A stretch of 64,000 nucleotides of DNA from Sphingomonas adhaesiva (GTDB lineage: Bacteria; Pseudomonadota; Alphaproteobacteria; Sphingomonadales; Sphingomonadaceae). Shown one piece after another: positions 1 through 7,646 of the stretch. Position 1 is the first letter of the stretch. Each line of letters begins with the position of its first letter. The stretch is from assembly GCF_002374855.1 (NCBI RefSeq), contig NZ_NWVC01000001.1:1-64000 (forward strand). Direction: 5' to 3'. A model generated the notes under the pieces. The model did not search any database and was not told the DNA's origin. It was given only the letters and a program-made list of their open reading frames with translations. The position numbers and the translations under genes were made by a program.

Positions 1-361
1 GACGTCGCGCCTGCCGCCAGCGGGACGCATAACGCCGCACCGCGTCGTACGAGCCGTCGAACCCCTCGCGTAGCAGCAGGTCGTGGATGCGCGTGAGGCG
101 CAGCTTCTCGCGCCGCGGTCGTGCCTCATCTTCCTCCAGCAACGCATCCAGTCGCGCCTGAAACGGCCCCAGCTTCGGCAGCGGCTGCACCTCCCGTCGG
201 TAGCCCATGTCCGCCTCCGGCGCCCGGATCGCCTTGCGCACCACCTTGCGCGACAGGTGCAGGTCCCGCGCTATCGCCTTGATGGCCTTCCCCGACGCGT
301 GCTCGCGCCGGATCCTCAACACCGTCTCCAATACCAGCATCCCGATCTCGCCGCCTGACAC
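1..361 (-). CDS. istA: IS21-family transposase IstA, N-terminal part (runs off the window)
   Basis: The minus-strand reading frame from about 361 to the window edge encodes the amino-terminal part of an IS21-type transposase. Near the start there is a helix-turn-helix stretch (AIKAIARDLHLSRKVVRKAI) like the one IstA uses to bind the element ends. It is followed by a charged linker and an RLTRIHDLLLREGFDGSYDAVRRY segment typical of the second DNA-binding region. The DDE catalytic core and the partner ATPase IstB would lie to the left, outside the window. The start is uncertain: GTG at 361 and ATG at 340 are both in frame, and neither has a strong ribosome binding site. The element end lies just upstream at about 456, which fits the usual istA-first order. 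Confidence 0.85.
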   Translation of the reverse strand, partial: MSGGEIGMLVLETVLRIRREHASGKAIKAIARDLHLSRKVVRKAIRAPEADMGYRREVQPLPKLGPFQARLDALLEEDEARPRREKLRLTRIHDLLLREGFDGSYDAVRRYASRWRQARR

Positions 362-395
362 ACCGCCAAGCGAACAGCCTAGACCACCGGGATGA

Positions 396-456
396 GGGGT
401 CCCTTTTCGACGCCGATCACCCCGTTACCGGGGTCCCTTTTCCACGCCGATCCACA
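396..456 (-). repeat. IS21 terminal end with two internal repeat copies
   Basis: Two near-identical 25-bp copies (GGGGTCCCTTTTC.ACGCCGATC core) lie at 396-420 and 430-454, 34 bp apart. Read on the minus strand, the outermost copy begins with TGTGGATCGGCG at about 456. A 5'-TG terminus and tandem transposase-binding repeats are known hallmarks of IS21-family ends. This marks the right-hand boundary of the element within the window. The opposite end is not visible, so target-site duplication cannot be checked. Confidence 0.75.
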
Positions 457-1019
457 ACCCGCGTCGTCTGCTCGCGGCATTTCGTCAGGCGCTATACCGT
501 TGTGGGGCTCGCGACGCTGAAGGTTGGTTGATCGCCTTCATCGACGGTGACTTCGACCGCGACACCGAGCGTTTCCAGTTGCATCTCCACATCGCGGTCG
601 CTGGCGAAATGCGAGAGGTCCTGCGCAGTGTAGGGCGTAAGGGCAAGTTTCGCAGCGAGCGGCCAGGAGGTCGTAAGCAGGGCCCGATCTACCAGAAGGT
701 CCAGGTGACCTCGAAGCCGCTGTATCAGTCGGCTTATGCACTGACGTATCTGCTGAAGAGCATGTGGTCGTTGACGCGGGTAGGGGTCGACGGGGACCTC
801 GGTGGTCAGCAGGCGGTCGATGACGAGGGGGATTCCCAGAGTCCCCGATGTACCCGCCACCGTATGCCGGGTCGTATCCCCGAGCCGTATCACAGTGTGA
901 TGTTGCTGTGGCTGAATCGCCAGCGGCTCCAGGACATCACGTTGCTGGTCAAGTTGAGCGTGGCTAAAAAGGGTCTGACGCTCACGAAACCGGCAAAGCC
1001 GCGTAAACGAAAGCGGTGA
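457..1019 (+). pseudogene. 5'-truncated ORF with HLH motif, possible replication/HUH-type protein remnant
   Basis: An open plus-strand frame runs unbroken from the IS21 end at 456 to a TGA at 1019; a TTG at 528 is the first possible start. The coding sequence continues upstream of that start as far as the element boundary (ending ALYRCGARDAEGWL before it), so the insertion probably removed the true 5' end. Visible motifs are FQLHLHIAVAG, which resembles the His-hydrophobe-His (HUH) metal motif of rolling-circle Rep and some transposase proteins, and about 60 residues later SAYALTYLLKSMW, which resembles the tyrosine motif region. The C-terminus is strongly basic (KPAKPRKRKR). I do not recognise the family with confidence, and an antisense frame (492-893) competes. 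The HUH assignment is an inference. Confidence 0.45.
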
Positions 1020-1106
1020 AGTGGTGATGAGTTACCACCACTGTCACCCTCCGTAGAGGATGAAATAGCCCATATACGACCAGTAGCCTGTAAACACTGG
1101 TTAGGC

Positions 1107-2747
1107 ATGTCTTACTCATACGCAGGTGCCAATATGAAAGCCCGACATGCCGGGTGCATAGGGGACTCTGCGTGCAAAACGGAATATACCACGATGTCGT
1201 TCATACAAGATGTAAAATTTGCCTATAGCGGCAGTGATGACAGTAGTGATGAGAAATACTATCGCTTTGCTACCTCTACCAGTGGGTTCTGGCTCTCATA
1301 CGCTATCGCCAATGGACCGGAGGCCCAGCTGGGGCGTGCGCTCGCGAACGAGGGTGTCGACATTAGCGATAGTGGGAGTCGCCGAGAAGTAATGGGATTG
1401 ATTGGGCAGGCACGGCTTTACGCTGGGCCTCCGCCTATTGACCGGTGCGGGTGGGCAGGCGCTCACTTTGCATTTTCGGACGGGGTCCTCGTTTCCCCTG
1501 CGGGAGAGCCGGCCGGGCCCTTCCTGCGCTCACACTCCAACATCGAACGGCTCTGCGGCACGTTTAATGATTGGAAAGTCGCGGTGAGAGAGGGGCTAAG
1601 CCACCAGAGCTTGCCCGTGGTTGTCATCATCTTGGCACTCGTCGGTCCGGTAATGAAGCTCGGCCTGTTGCGCAGTCCTGTCATCTTCGAGATCATCCTG
1701 CCGTCCGGCCGGGAGGCTCATACCCTTCTTGCACTCCTCCGCTCGGCCATGGGCCAGATGTCCCGGCAGGCAGCAGGTGGCGCGCTGCAGTTCAAAGATG
1801 TACTGGACCAGACCTCGTCCAATGGGGATGCTTACAACGATTTGGTGCACCCAATCATCGATAGCGATCTAGCTCTGTCGGCGGTCGGTGCAACCGCTCG
1901 CGCGGCGCTCATCGCACGCTTCCTTTCGGCGGCCAATCAGCGCTCCGTGCCCCAGGTCTATATGATCTTCAGTACGAAATCGCTCGCCGAACTCGCCGGG
2001 GTCGATAGTGACATCGCTGCACTTGCTGAAGCTCGTACTGTCACGTTGACGGTGGGCGATGATCGACCGCTTGGCATCTTCGATTGCCTGCCCGAAGGAG
2101 ATACCCTGTCAACGTTCACGCATCGGATTGAGGCCGAGGCTGAGCGCAATCAGGGCCACTTGCTGCATCAGTTCGTATCGAACTTGACCCAGGAGCTCGC
2201 GGACGACGAAGGCCGGCTGCGCGCTGTGCTCCGGAAGCGCATGAGCGACTTCAAGCGTCGGGCAGGGGGCGATGACGGGAACGCCTGCGCCCATGCCAAC
2301 GAAGAGGTATTCGCGCTGATCTACGCTGTCGGTCGGCTGGCCAAGGATTGGGGCTTGCTCCCCGGCACTATTGTCGTCGGACGCGCGGTTGAAGGCTGTT
2401 ACAGGCACTTTTTGCAAACGCCACCGCCGCGGCTCTCGTTTGATGAGCTGCTCACCTCCTTGGCGGATGCTCCCGATACGGTGCACCTCGGATACAAGCA
2501 GGCTTATCGCGACGCTGAGGACGTCAAAGCGGCGAACGTCGTGGTGAGGCATCACAAGGCCAAACGCGAGCTCATGGTGCGCGTCAGCGCGATCGAGCGG
2601 GTCATCCCGCACTGGTCAGCCCGTCGCACGATGCCGGAGGTCATGGAGCGGCTGGTTCGTGAGGAGAAGCGCCTCCAGGTGAAGCGCCGCCTGGTAACTG
2701 GTCAGAAGCCGGAGCTGGTCTACTGCTTCAAGCTTCCGAGCCACTAA
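1107..2747 (+). CDS. DUF927-like protein with degenerate P-loop
   Basis: A 546-residue protein with the layout of the DUF927 superfamily, helicase/ATPase-like proteins found mainly in phages, plasmids and islands. Seen in order: an N-terminal FWLSYAIANGPEAQLGRALA segment; a CGWAGAHFAFSDG segment near residues 114-126 that matches the GW...LPDG region of DUF927; a hydrophobic helix near 170-187; then LPSGREAHTLL at 199-209, exactly where active members carry a GPSSSGKT Walker A loop. The GK[ST] residues are absent here, and no clear Walker B follows. The late segment VFALIYAVGRLAKDWGLLP matches the family's C-terminal RFALIAAAGELA region. The protein may therefore be a non-ATPase homologue. 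ATG 1107 and ATG 1194 are both possible starts, neither with a clear ribosome binding site. Codon use looks less GC-extreme than the core genes, consistent with transfer. Confidence 0.6.
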   Translation: MSYSYAGANMKARHAGCIGDSACKTEYTTMSFIQDVKFAYSGSDDSSDEKYYRFATSTSGFWLSYAIANGPEAQLGRALANEGVDISDSGSRREVMGLIGQARLYAGPPPIDRCGWAGAHFAFSDGVLVSPAGEPAGPFLRSHSNIERLCGTFNDWKVAVREGLSHQSLPVVVIILALVGPVMKLGLLRSPVIFEIILPSGREAHTLLALLRSAMGQMSRQAAGGALQFKDVLDQTSSNGDAYNDLVHPIIDSDLALSAVGATARAALIARFLSAANQRSVPQVYMIFSTKSLAELAGVDSDIAALAEARTVTLTVGDDRPLGIFDCLPEGDTLSTFTHRIEAEAERNQGHLLHQFVSNLTQELADDEGRLRAVLRKRMSDFKRRAGGDDGNACAHANEEVFALIYAVGRLAKDWGLLPGTIVVGRAVEGCYRHFLQTPPPRLSFDELLTSLADAPDTVHLGYKQAYRDAEDVKAANVVVRHHKAKRELMVRVSAIERVIPHWSARRTMPEVMERLVREEKRLQVKRRLVTGQKPELVYCFKLPSH

Positions 2748-2755
2748 CGGGGTCA

Positions 2756-2781
2756 AGCCGGCGGGGTGCACCCCGCTGGCT
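2756..2781 (+). terminator. Hairpin just after the DUF927-like gene
   Basis: A 13-bp-arm inverted repeat (AGCCGGCGGGGTG / CACCCCGCTGGCT, one wobble pair) starts 9 nt after the stop codon at 2747. It is followed by CTCTATTC rather than a real T run, so it is a weak candidate intrinsic terminator or a Rho-independent pause. The rest of 2782-2985 up to the tRNA shows no convincing gene. Confidence 0.45.
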
Positions 2782-2985
2782 CTATTCGATGGCCGGCGGA
2801 CTCTGAGGTCGTTTGTCGCCGAAGCGCAGCGGATGCCATGATCCTAGACGGGCTGTGCAACGCCACGGCATTCGACTCGAACATTGGTCACGAACTGTGC
2901 GCCAAAATCCGCCGGCTTCCGCGACCGTATATTTGACCGATATTTGATGATCCGACCGCTCCCTAACCTAAGCCGTTAAAAAGTC

Positions 2986-3061
2986 TGGTGACCCCTACGG
3001 GACTCGAACCCGTGTTTTCGCCGTGAGAGGGCGACGTCCTAGACCGCTAGACGAAGGGGCC
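2986..3061 (-). tRNA. tRNA-Glu (anticodon CTC), CCA encoded
   Basis: Read on the minus strand, the 76-nt sequence folds as a cloverleaf. It has a 7-bp acceptor stem (GGCCCCT with AGGGGTC), a D arm with CTAGCGGTCTAG, an anticodon stem TCGCC/GGCGA with loop CTCTCAC giving anticodon CTC, and a T arm ACGGG-TTCGAGT-CCCGT. The discriminator A is followed by an encoded CCA at 2986-2988. It reads GAG codons. The 3' end points toward the accessory DNA at the left, the usual polarity for a tRNA used as an integration site. Confidence 0.96.
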
Positions 3062-3179
3062 GTGTGCGGTGTGGAGGCGCGCTGTTAGGGGGTGGGGCGG
3101 GGGGCGTCAAGCGGTTTGCGGGGGGTGGGGCACGTCCCCGATACCCCGGGCGCGACATTCATGCGCGGTGCGTACGAGG

Positions 3180-3223
3180 AGGGGCACGAAAACGGCCGCG
3201 GTGCGGACGCCTTTCGTGCCCCT
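3180..3223. repeat. 12-bp inverted repeat downstream of aroG
   Basis: AGGGGCACGAAA at 3180-3191 is perfectly complementary to TTTCGTGCCCCT at 3212-3223 around a 20-nt loop. It lies 21 nt beyond the aroG stop codon. It has no T tract on either strand, so it may be an mRNA 3'-end hairpin rather than a classical terminator. Confidence 0.4.
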
Positions 3224-3244
3224 GGATCGCGCGATCGGTGGCGG

Positions 3245-4618
3245 TCAGGCGGCGGCCTTGCGGCGTTCCGCCATCTCCGCATTGAGCATTTCGGCGAGGA
3301 GGAAGGCCAGCTCGAGGCTCTGCCCGGCGTTGAGCCGCGGATCGCAATGCGTGTGGTAGCGGTCCGCCAGGCTCTGTTCCGTGACGTCGATCGCGCCGCC
3401 GGTGCATTCGGTGACGTTCTGCCCGGTCATTTCCGCATGGATGCCGCCGGCATGGGTCCCCTCCGCACGGTGCACCGCGAAGAAGCCGCGCACCTCCGCC
3501 AGGATGCGGTCGAAGGGGCGGGTCTTGTACCCGGTCGCAGCCTTCACCGTATTGCCGTGCATCGGATCGCACGACCAGATCACCGGATGCCCTTCGCGGG
3601 TCACCGCGCGTACCAGCCGCGGCAGATGCGCCTCGATCTTGTCATAGCCGTAGCGGGTGATGAGCGTCATCCGGCCCGGCACGCGCCCCGGATTGAGCGT
3701 GTCGAGCATCCGCAGCAGCGCGTCGGGTTCCAGCGATGGCCCGCACTTGATGCCGATCGGGTTGCCGATGCCGCGCAGGAACTCGACATGCGCCGACCCG
3801 TCGAAGCGGGTGCGATCGCCGATCCACAGGAAGTGCGCCGACGTATCGTACCAGTGGCCGGTCAGCGAATCCTGCCGCGTCATCGCCTGTTCGAACGGCA
3901 GCAGCAGCGCTTCGTGGCTGGTGTAGAAGGTGGTCTGCGACAGCTGCGGCACGGTATCCGGGTTGATCCCGCACGCCGCCATGAAGTCCAGCGCCTCGCC
4001 GATGCGATCGGCAGTCTCGGCATATTTCGCGGCCCACGGGCTGCGGCCCATGTAATCGTGGGTCCAGCGATGGACCTGGTGCAGGTTCGCATAGCCGCCC
4101 TGCGCGAAGGCGCGCAGCAGGTTGAGCGTGGCCGCGGCCTGCGAATAGCCGCGCAGCATCCGTTCGGGATCGGGCAGCCGCGATTCGGCGGTGAAGCCGA
4201 TGTCGTTGACATTGTCGCCGCGGTAGCTGGGCAGCTCCACGCCGTCGATCGTCTCGGTCGGAGCCGAGCGCGGCTTGGCGAACTGGCCCGCCATGCGGCC
4301 GACCTTCACCACCGGCAGCTTCGAGGCATAGGTGAGGACGACCGCCATCTGGAGGATGACGCGGAAGGTGTCGCGGATGTTGTTGGGGTGGAATTCGGCA
4401 AAGCTTTCCGCGCAGTCGCCGCCCTGGAGCAGGAAGGCCTGCCCCTCCGCCACGCGCGCCAGATCGGCGGTGAGGTTGCGCGCCTCACCCGCAAACACGA
4501 GCGGCGGATAGGACGACAGTCGCTGCGTCGCCTGCGCCAACGCGGCGGCGTCGGGATAGTCGGGGAGCTGGCGCGCCTCTGCCGCGGTCCAGCTGTCGGG
4601 GGCCCAATTCGTGGCCAT
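3245..4618 (-). CDS. aroG: Class II 3-deoxy-7-phosphoheptulonate (DAHP) synthase
   Basis: This enzyme catalyses the first step of the shikimate pathway, condensing phosphoenolpyruvate with erythrose 4-phosphate to form DAHP for aromatic amino acids. The 457-residue length and the N-terminal [14 protein letters not shown] segment identify the class II (plant-like) type. Other family signatures seen are [53 protein letters not shown] and a C-terminal [15 protein letters not shown] segment. Cys in GGDC, His in DPMHG and the later acidic residues are the expected metal ligands. ATG 4618 begins [10 protein letters not shown], the typical family start. It is transcribed alone away from the SDR gene behind it, after a 70-bp gap. 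Confidence 0.95.
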   Translation of the reverse strand: MATNWAPDSWTAAEARQLPDYPDAAALAQATQRLSSYPPLVFAGEARNLTADLARVAEGQAFLLQGGDCAESFAEFHPNNIRDTFRVILQMAVVLTYASKLPVVKVGRMAGQFAKPRSAPTETIDGVELPSYRGDNVNDIGFTAESRLPDPERMLRGYSQAAATLNLLRAFAQGGYANLHQVHRWTHDYMGRSPWAAKYAETADRIGEALDFMAACGINPDTVPQLSQTTFYTSHEALLLPFEQAMTRQDSLTGHWYDTSAHFLWIGDRTRFDGSAHVEFLRGIGNPIGIKCGPSLEPDALLRMLDTLNPGRVPGRMTLITRYGYDKIEAHLPRLVRAVTREGHPVIWSCDPMHGNTVKAATGYKTRPFDRILAEVRGFFAVHRAEGTHAGGIHAEMTGQNVTECTGGAIDVTEQSLADRYHTHCDPRLNAGQSLELAFLLAEMLNAEMAERRKAAA

Positions 4619-4688
4619 GCGTCATCTTCCTTACCAATGCGGGCGCCGCCATGAACGAATCGTGCGCGCCGCGCAAACAAGTTCCGGT

Positions 4689-5468
4689 TTATAGAACCCC
4701 CGGAAATGCCCCGCCATCGACCAGCAGGCTTTGCCCGGTGATGAACCCGGCCTGCGCCGAGCACAGGAAGGCGCAGGCGTCGCCGAATTCGGCCGGATCG
4801 CCGAACCGCCCGGCGGGGATGCGCGCGCGGGCGCGCTGTTCGGCTTCCTCGACGCTGATCCCCTGCGCCTTGGCGGTGAAGGCGTGGACGCCCTCCAGCC
4901 GGCGGGTCGCGAACAGGCCCGGCAGCAGGAAGTTGATCGTGACGTTCGCGCCCGCCGCCTGCCGCGCCACGCCGGCCAGAAAGCCGGTCAGCCCGATGCG
5001 CGCGCCGCTCGACAGGTCCAGCCCCGCCACCGGCGATTTCACCGATCCGGAGGTGATGCACACGATGCGGCCGAAACGGCGTTCGATCATGCCGTCGATC
5101 ACCTTTTGCACCATGCGGATCGGGACGACCATGTTGGCATCCAGGCCGGCGTGGATCGCGTCGGCATCCAGCTGCCGGAAATCGCGCAGCGGCGGGCCGG
5201 CATTGTTGTTGACGAGGATATCGGGCGCACCACCCGCGGCATCGACCAGCGCACGCTGCACGCCGTCGTCGGCGATATCGCCCGCGACCGTCTCCACCTT
5301 GATCCCGGTCGCGCGAAGATCGTCCGCGGCGGCGCCGAGTGCAGCGGCATCGCGGCCGTTGAGCACCAGATCGCACCCCGCGGCGGCAAGCGACGTGGCA
5401 CAGGCGCGGCCCAGCCCGTGGCTGGAGGCGCAGACGATCGCGGTGCGGCGGGCGAGGCGAAGATCCAT
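4689..5468 (-). CDS. Atypical short-chain dehydrogenase/reductase lacking the YxxxK pair
   Basis: A 259-residue Rossmann-fold SDR protein. It has a GxxxGxG-like nucleotide motif (CASSHGLGRA), the DILVNNNAG motif, a serine in the ITSGS strand and the C-terminal LLVDGG segment. At the catalytic position, where classical members have YxxxK (for example YSASKAAL), this protein reads SSGARIGLTGF, so both the tyrosine and the lysine are missing. A subgroup of FabG-like SDR proteins with such a replaced motif is known in proteobacteria. The substrate cannot be told from sequence, and classical oxidoreductase activity is doubtful. Start ATG 5468 gives a complete first beta strand. Confidence 0.85.
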   Translation of the reverse strand: MDLRLARRTAIVCASSHGLGRACATSLAAAGCDLVLNGRDAAALGAAADDLRATGIKVETVAGDIADDGVQRALVDAAGGAPDILVNNNAGPPLRDFRQLDADAIHAGLDANMVVPIRMVQKVIDGMIERRFGRIVCITSGSVKSPVAGLDLSSGARIGLTGFLAGVARQAAGANVTINFLLPGLFATRRLEGVHAFTAKAQGISVEEAEQRARARIPAGRFGDPAEFGDACAFLCSAQAGFITGQSLLVDGGAFPGVL

Positions 5469-5582
5469 GGCGGTCGGTGGCTCCGGTGGGATGGGTGAGG
5501 GCGGTTTACGCCAGGATGCGGGGGAGAAGAAGGCTGGATGGGGTTACACGGTCCCGATCCCTGGGCGGATCGAGAACATGCC

Positions 5583-6014
5583 CTAGAAGAGCAACGGGGC
5601 GATATCCGGTTCCACCCAGTTCCGGCGGGCTGGCACACCGAACAGCAGATCGCGGCTCCAGTGGCTGAGGAGCCAGCCCGGATCACCGTAGCGGGACGCC
5701 ATCAGGGCCGAATGCACGACATGGAGAGGCGCGTCGCGCGAATAGCCGGCGAGATGGTCGGCCGCTCCGCGCATCGAGGCCAGCGTGATGGTGTGGTGAT
5801 AGCCGCCGGTGTCGGTGTTCGCGGTACCGGTGGCGTCGTTGTAGCGGGAAATGAGCGTCCGTATCGCGTCCGCTTCGGTCAGGTCGGGCCGATGGCGGCA
5901 CAGCCACAGGGCGGCGGCGAAATGCCCCGCATGGGTCCATTCGCGCTTCGGCAGGGTATGATCGATCACGCCCAAGGCGATCCGCTCGATCGCGGCGTCA
6001 TCCGGCATATCCAT
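5583..6014 (-). CDS. Conserved hypothetical protein with WTHAGHFAAALW motif
   Basis: A soluble, 143-residue protein when started at ATG 6014 (MDMPDDAAIERIALG). It carries EWTHAGHFAAALWLC near residues 24-38 and a later GGYHHTITLA segment; this His-rich pair suggests a metal or small-ligand pocket. Conserved short proteins of this form are common in sphingomonads, but I know of no assigned function. The frame stays open upstream to 6086, but that extension runs through an intrinsic terminator at 6051-6076, so the shorter start is preferred. Confidence 0.65.
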   Translation of the reverse strand: MDMPDDAAIERIALGVIDHTLPKREWTHAGHFAAALWLCRHRPDLTEADAIRTLISRYNDATGTANTDTGGYHHTITLASMRGAADHLAGYSRDAPLHVVHSALMASRYGDPGWLLSHWSRDLLFGVPARRNWVEPDIAPLLF

Positions 6015-6050
6015 TGTCCAGTCGTCCTCATGAACAGGCCCGACCGGCAC

Positions 6051-6076
6051 AAAAAACCCCGCCGATCGGGCGGGGG
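6051..6076 (-). terminator. Intrinsic terminator, minus strand
   Basis: On the minus strand a CCCCGCC / GGCGGGG stem with a 5-nt loop is followed directly by six T (6051-6056). It terminates minus-strand transcription arriving from the right, after the 6107-6244 and 6292-6435 reading frames. Its position argues against starting the next gene at 6086. Confidence 0.8.
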
Positions 6077-6106
6077 TGGTCGTCAACAGGCTGACGGGGG
6101 CGGTTC

Positions 6107-6244
6107 CTAGCCGTCCCGTGAGCCGAGCGCGCGCACCGACACCGCCGCAGGATGACGGCGTTGTTGCTTGGTGGGCGCGACGCTGCGGGTCATGTGGGGG
6201 TCGTAACAGGGCGCATCGTGGCGCTCAAGCCGCGCCCGCTTCAT
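6107..6244 (-). CDS. Possible 45-residue small basic protein
   Basis: A short minus-strand frame starts at ATG 6244 (MKRARLERHDAPCYDP) and ends at TAG 6107, 31 nt before the T-run terminator at 6051-6076. It is rich in Arg and Lys with no recognisable domain. No clear ribosome binding site was seen. The terminator just downstream is the only support for a transcript; it may instead be the 3' untranslated region of the gene at 6292-6435. Confidence 0.25.
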   Translation of the reverse strand: MKRARLERHDAPCYDPHMTRSVAPTKQQRRHPAAVSVRALGSRDG

Positions 6245-6291
6245 GGCGACAGCGATGGTGCGCGCGCCCCTTGCGGACGGGTTCCCGCGGC

Positions 6292-6435
6292 CTAGCGGCG
6301 CTGGTCGAGCTTGATCCCGCGCATCCGCAGCCGCCGGGCCGCGCGGCGGCGCTGGGACAGGATCAGGCCCACGGCGGTCGCCACCACCAATACCGCCAAG
6401 ATCGTGTAAGCGATGACCAGTCGCAGTTCCACCAT
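6292..6435 (-). CDS. Small single-pass membrane protein
   Basis: Started at ATG 6435, the frame gives 47 residues: a hydrophobic helix (LVIAYTILAVLVVATAVGLI) and then a very basic tail rich in Arg ending KLDQRR. This fits a type II/bitopic inner-membrane peptide with the basic end in the cytoplasm. The longer frame to 6495 adds hydrophilic residues without support. No family is recognised and the role is unknown. Confidence 0.45.
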   Translation of the reverse strand: MVELRLVIAYTILAVLVVATAVGLILSQRRRAARRLRMRGIKLDQRR

Positions 6436-6600
6436 GCACTCCCACTCGGTCGTCCCGTACCGCGTCGCTATGGCAGCGCGATCCCGGCGTTTCAATCGAC
6501 GTGGGCGGTGCGATTGCCCGGATAGATGAAAAGCGGATGATGCGTGGGCGACGTGCGACGGGCCGTGCCCGCGCCGGACGATGCCGGCAATAACATGCGT

Positions 6601-7539
6601 TCAATAGCCCGCGTCGAGATCGGCGACATTCTCCATCGCGGTGCCCGCGCGGAACGCCGCCAGGTTGCGCAGGAACAGCGCGGCGGCGCGCTGGAACATC
6701 TTCGTCTGCGCGCGCCCGGACAGGTGCATCGTGACGATCGCGTTGGGGGCGTCCCACAGCGGATGGTCGGCGGGCAGCGGTTCGGGTGTGGTCGGATCGA
6801 GGAAGGCGCCAGCGATCGTGCCGTCGGCCAGCGCGGCGATCAGCGCGTCGTCGTCGATCATGTCGCCGCGCGCGATGTTGATGAGCCAGGCGCTGCGCTT
6901 CATCGCGGCCAGTTCCGCCGCGCCGATCATCGCCTTGGTCGCGTCGGTGGAGGGGGCCGCCAGGATCACCCAGTCGAACTCGCCCAGCCGCGCGCGCCAC
7001 GCATCGGGGGCGATCGTGCCGTCGCGCGCGGAGCGGGTGACGCCGGTCACCTCCACCCCGAACGCCGCCAGCCGATCGCCGATCAGCCGCCCGATCGCGC
7101 CATAGCCGACGACCAGCGCGCGCGATTCAAGCAGCTCCACCTTGCCGGGGGCGTCGGCGAGCCATTCGTGCCGGTCGTGCGCGCGCAGCACCGTGTCGAA
7201 CCGCTTCGCCCCGACCAGCACCCCCATCACGGCATATTCGGCGACCGCGATGGCGTTGATCCCCGCGCCGTTGGTGACGATCGCGCCGCGCCGCCGCAGG
7301 TCGTCGAGCGGGAAGGCGTCCAGCCCGGCATAGAGCGTCGATACCCATTTGAGCTGCGGCCCGGCGCCGCGAATCGCGGTTCCTATATGCGTGGCCGGCG
7401 ACATGTCGATCCACGCGATATCGGCGTCCGCGATCATCGCGGCGGCATCGCCGGGCGTGCGGAACCATGCGACGTCGAGGTCGGCGGGCAGCGCCGGTTC
7501 CAGCAGCGGGCGGGCAAGCGCGGGCAGCACGGCCTTCAT
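6601..7539 (-). CDS. D-2-hydroxyacid dehydrogenase family protein (NAD-binding)
   Basis: A 312-residue member of the D-isomer-specific 2-hydroxyacid dehydrogenases, which interconvert 2-oxoacids and D-2-hydroxyacids with NAD(P)H. The N-terminal half holds the substrate-side fold with KWVSTLYAGLDAF and TNGAGINAIAVAEYA. The NAD-binding half shows ALVVGYGAIGRLIGDRLAAFG (GxGxxG), then LAAPSTDATKAMIG, LINIARGDMIDDDAL (catalytic Arg) and FLDPTTPEPLPADHPLW (catalytic Glu region). A late MHLSG segment carries the catalytic His. The specific substrate cannot be read from the sequence. It is transcribed in the same direction as cysS, about 100 bp downstream of it. Confidence 0.88.
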   Translation of the reverse strand: MKAVLPALARPLLEPALPADLDVAWFRTPGDAAAMIADADIAWIDMSPATHIGTAIRGAGPQLKWVSTLYAGLDAFPLDDLRRRGAIVTNGAGINAIAVAEYAVMGVLVGAKRFDTVLRAHDRHEWLADAPGKVELLESRALVVGYGAIGRLIGDRLAAFGVEVTGVTRSARDGTIAPDAWRARLGEFDWVILAAPSTDATKAMIGAAELAAMKRSAWLINIARGDMIDDDALIAALADGTIAGAFLDPTTPEPLPADHPLWDAPNAIVTMHLSGRAQTKMFQRAAALFLRNLAAFRAGTAMENVADLDAGY

Positions 7540-7646
7540 CGGCGCGTCGCCTTCGTCCGGGGCATGATGCGTGCGGCCATGGCGCCTCTCCTGTTCATCG
7601 TCGTCCGGCCTTTACCGACCGGTACGACCATCTGCCTTTACGTCAT

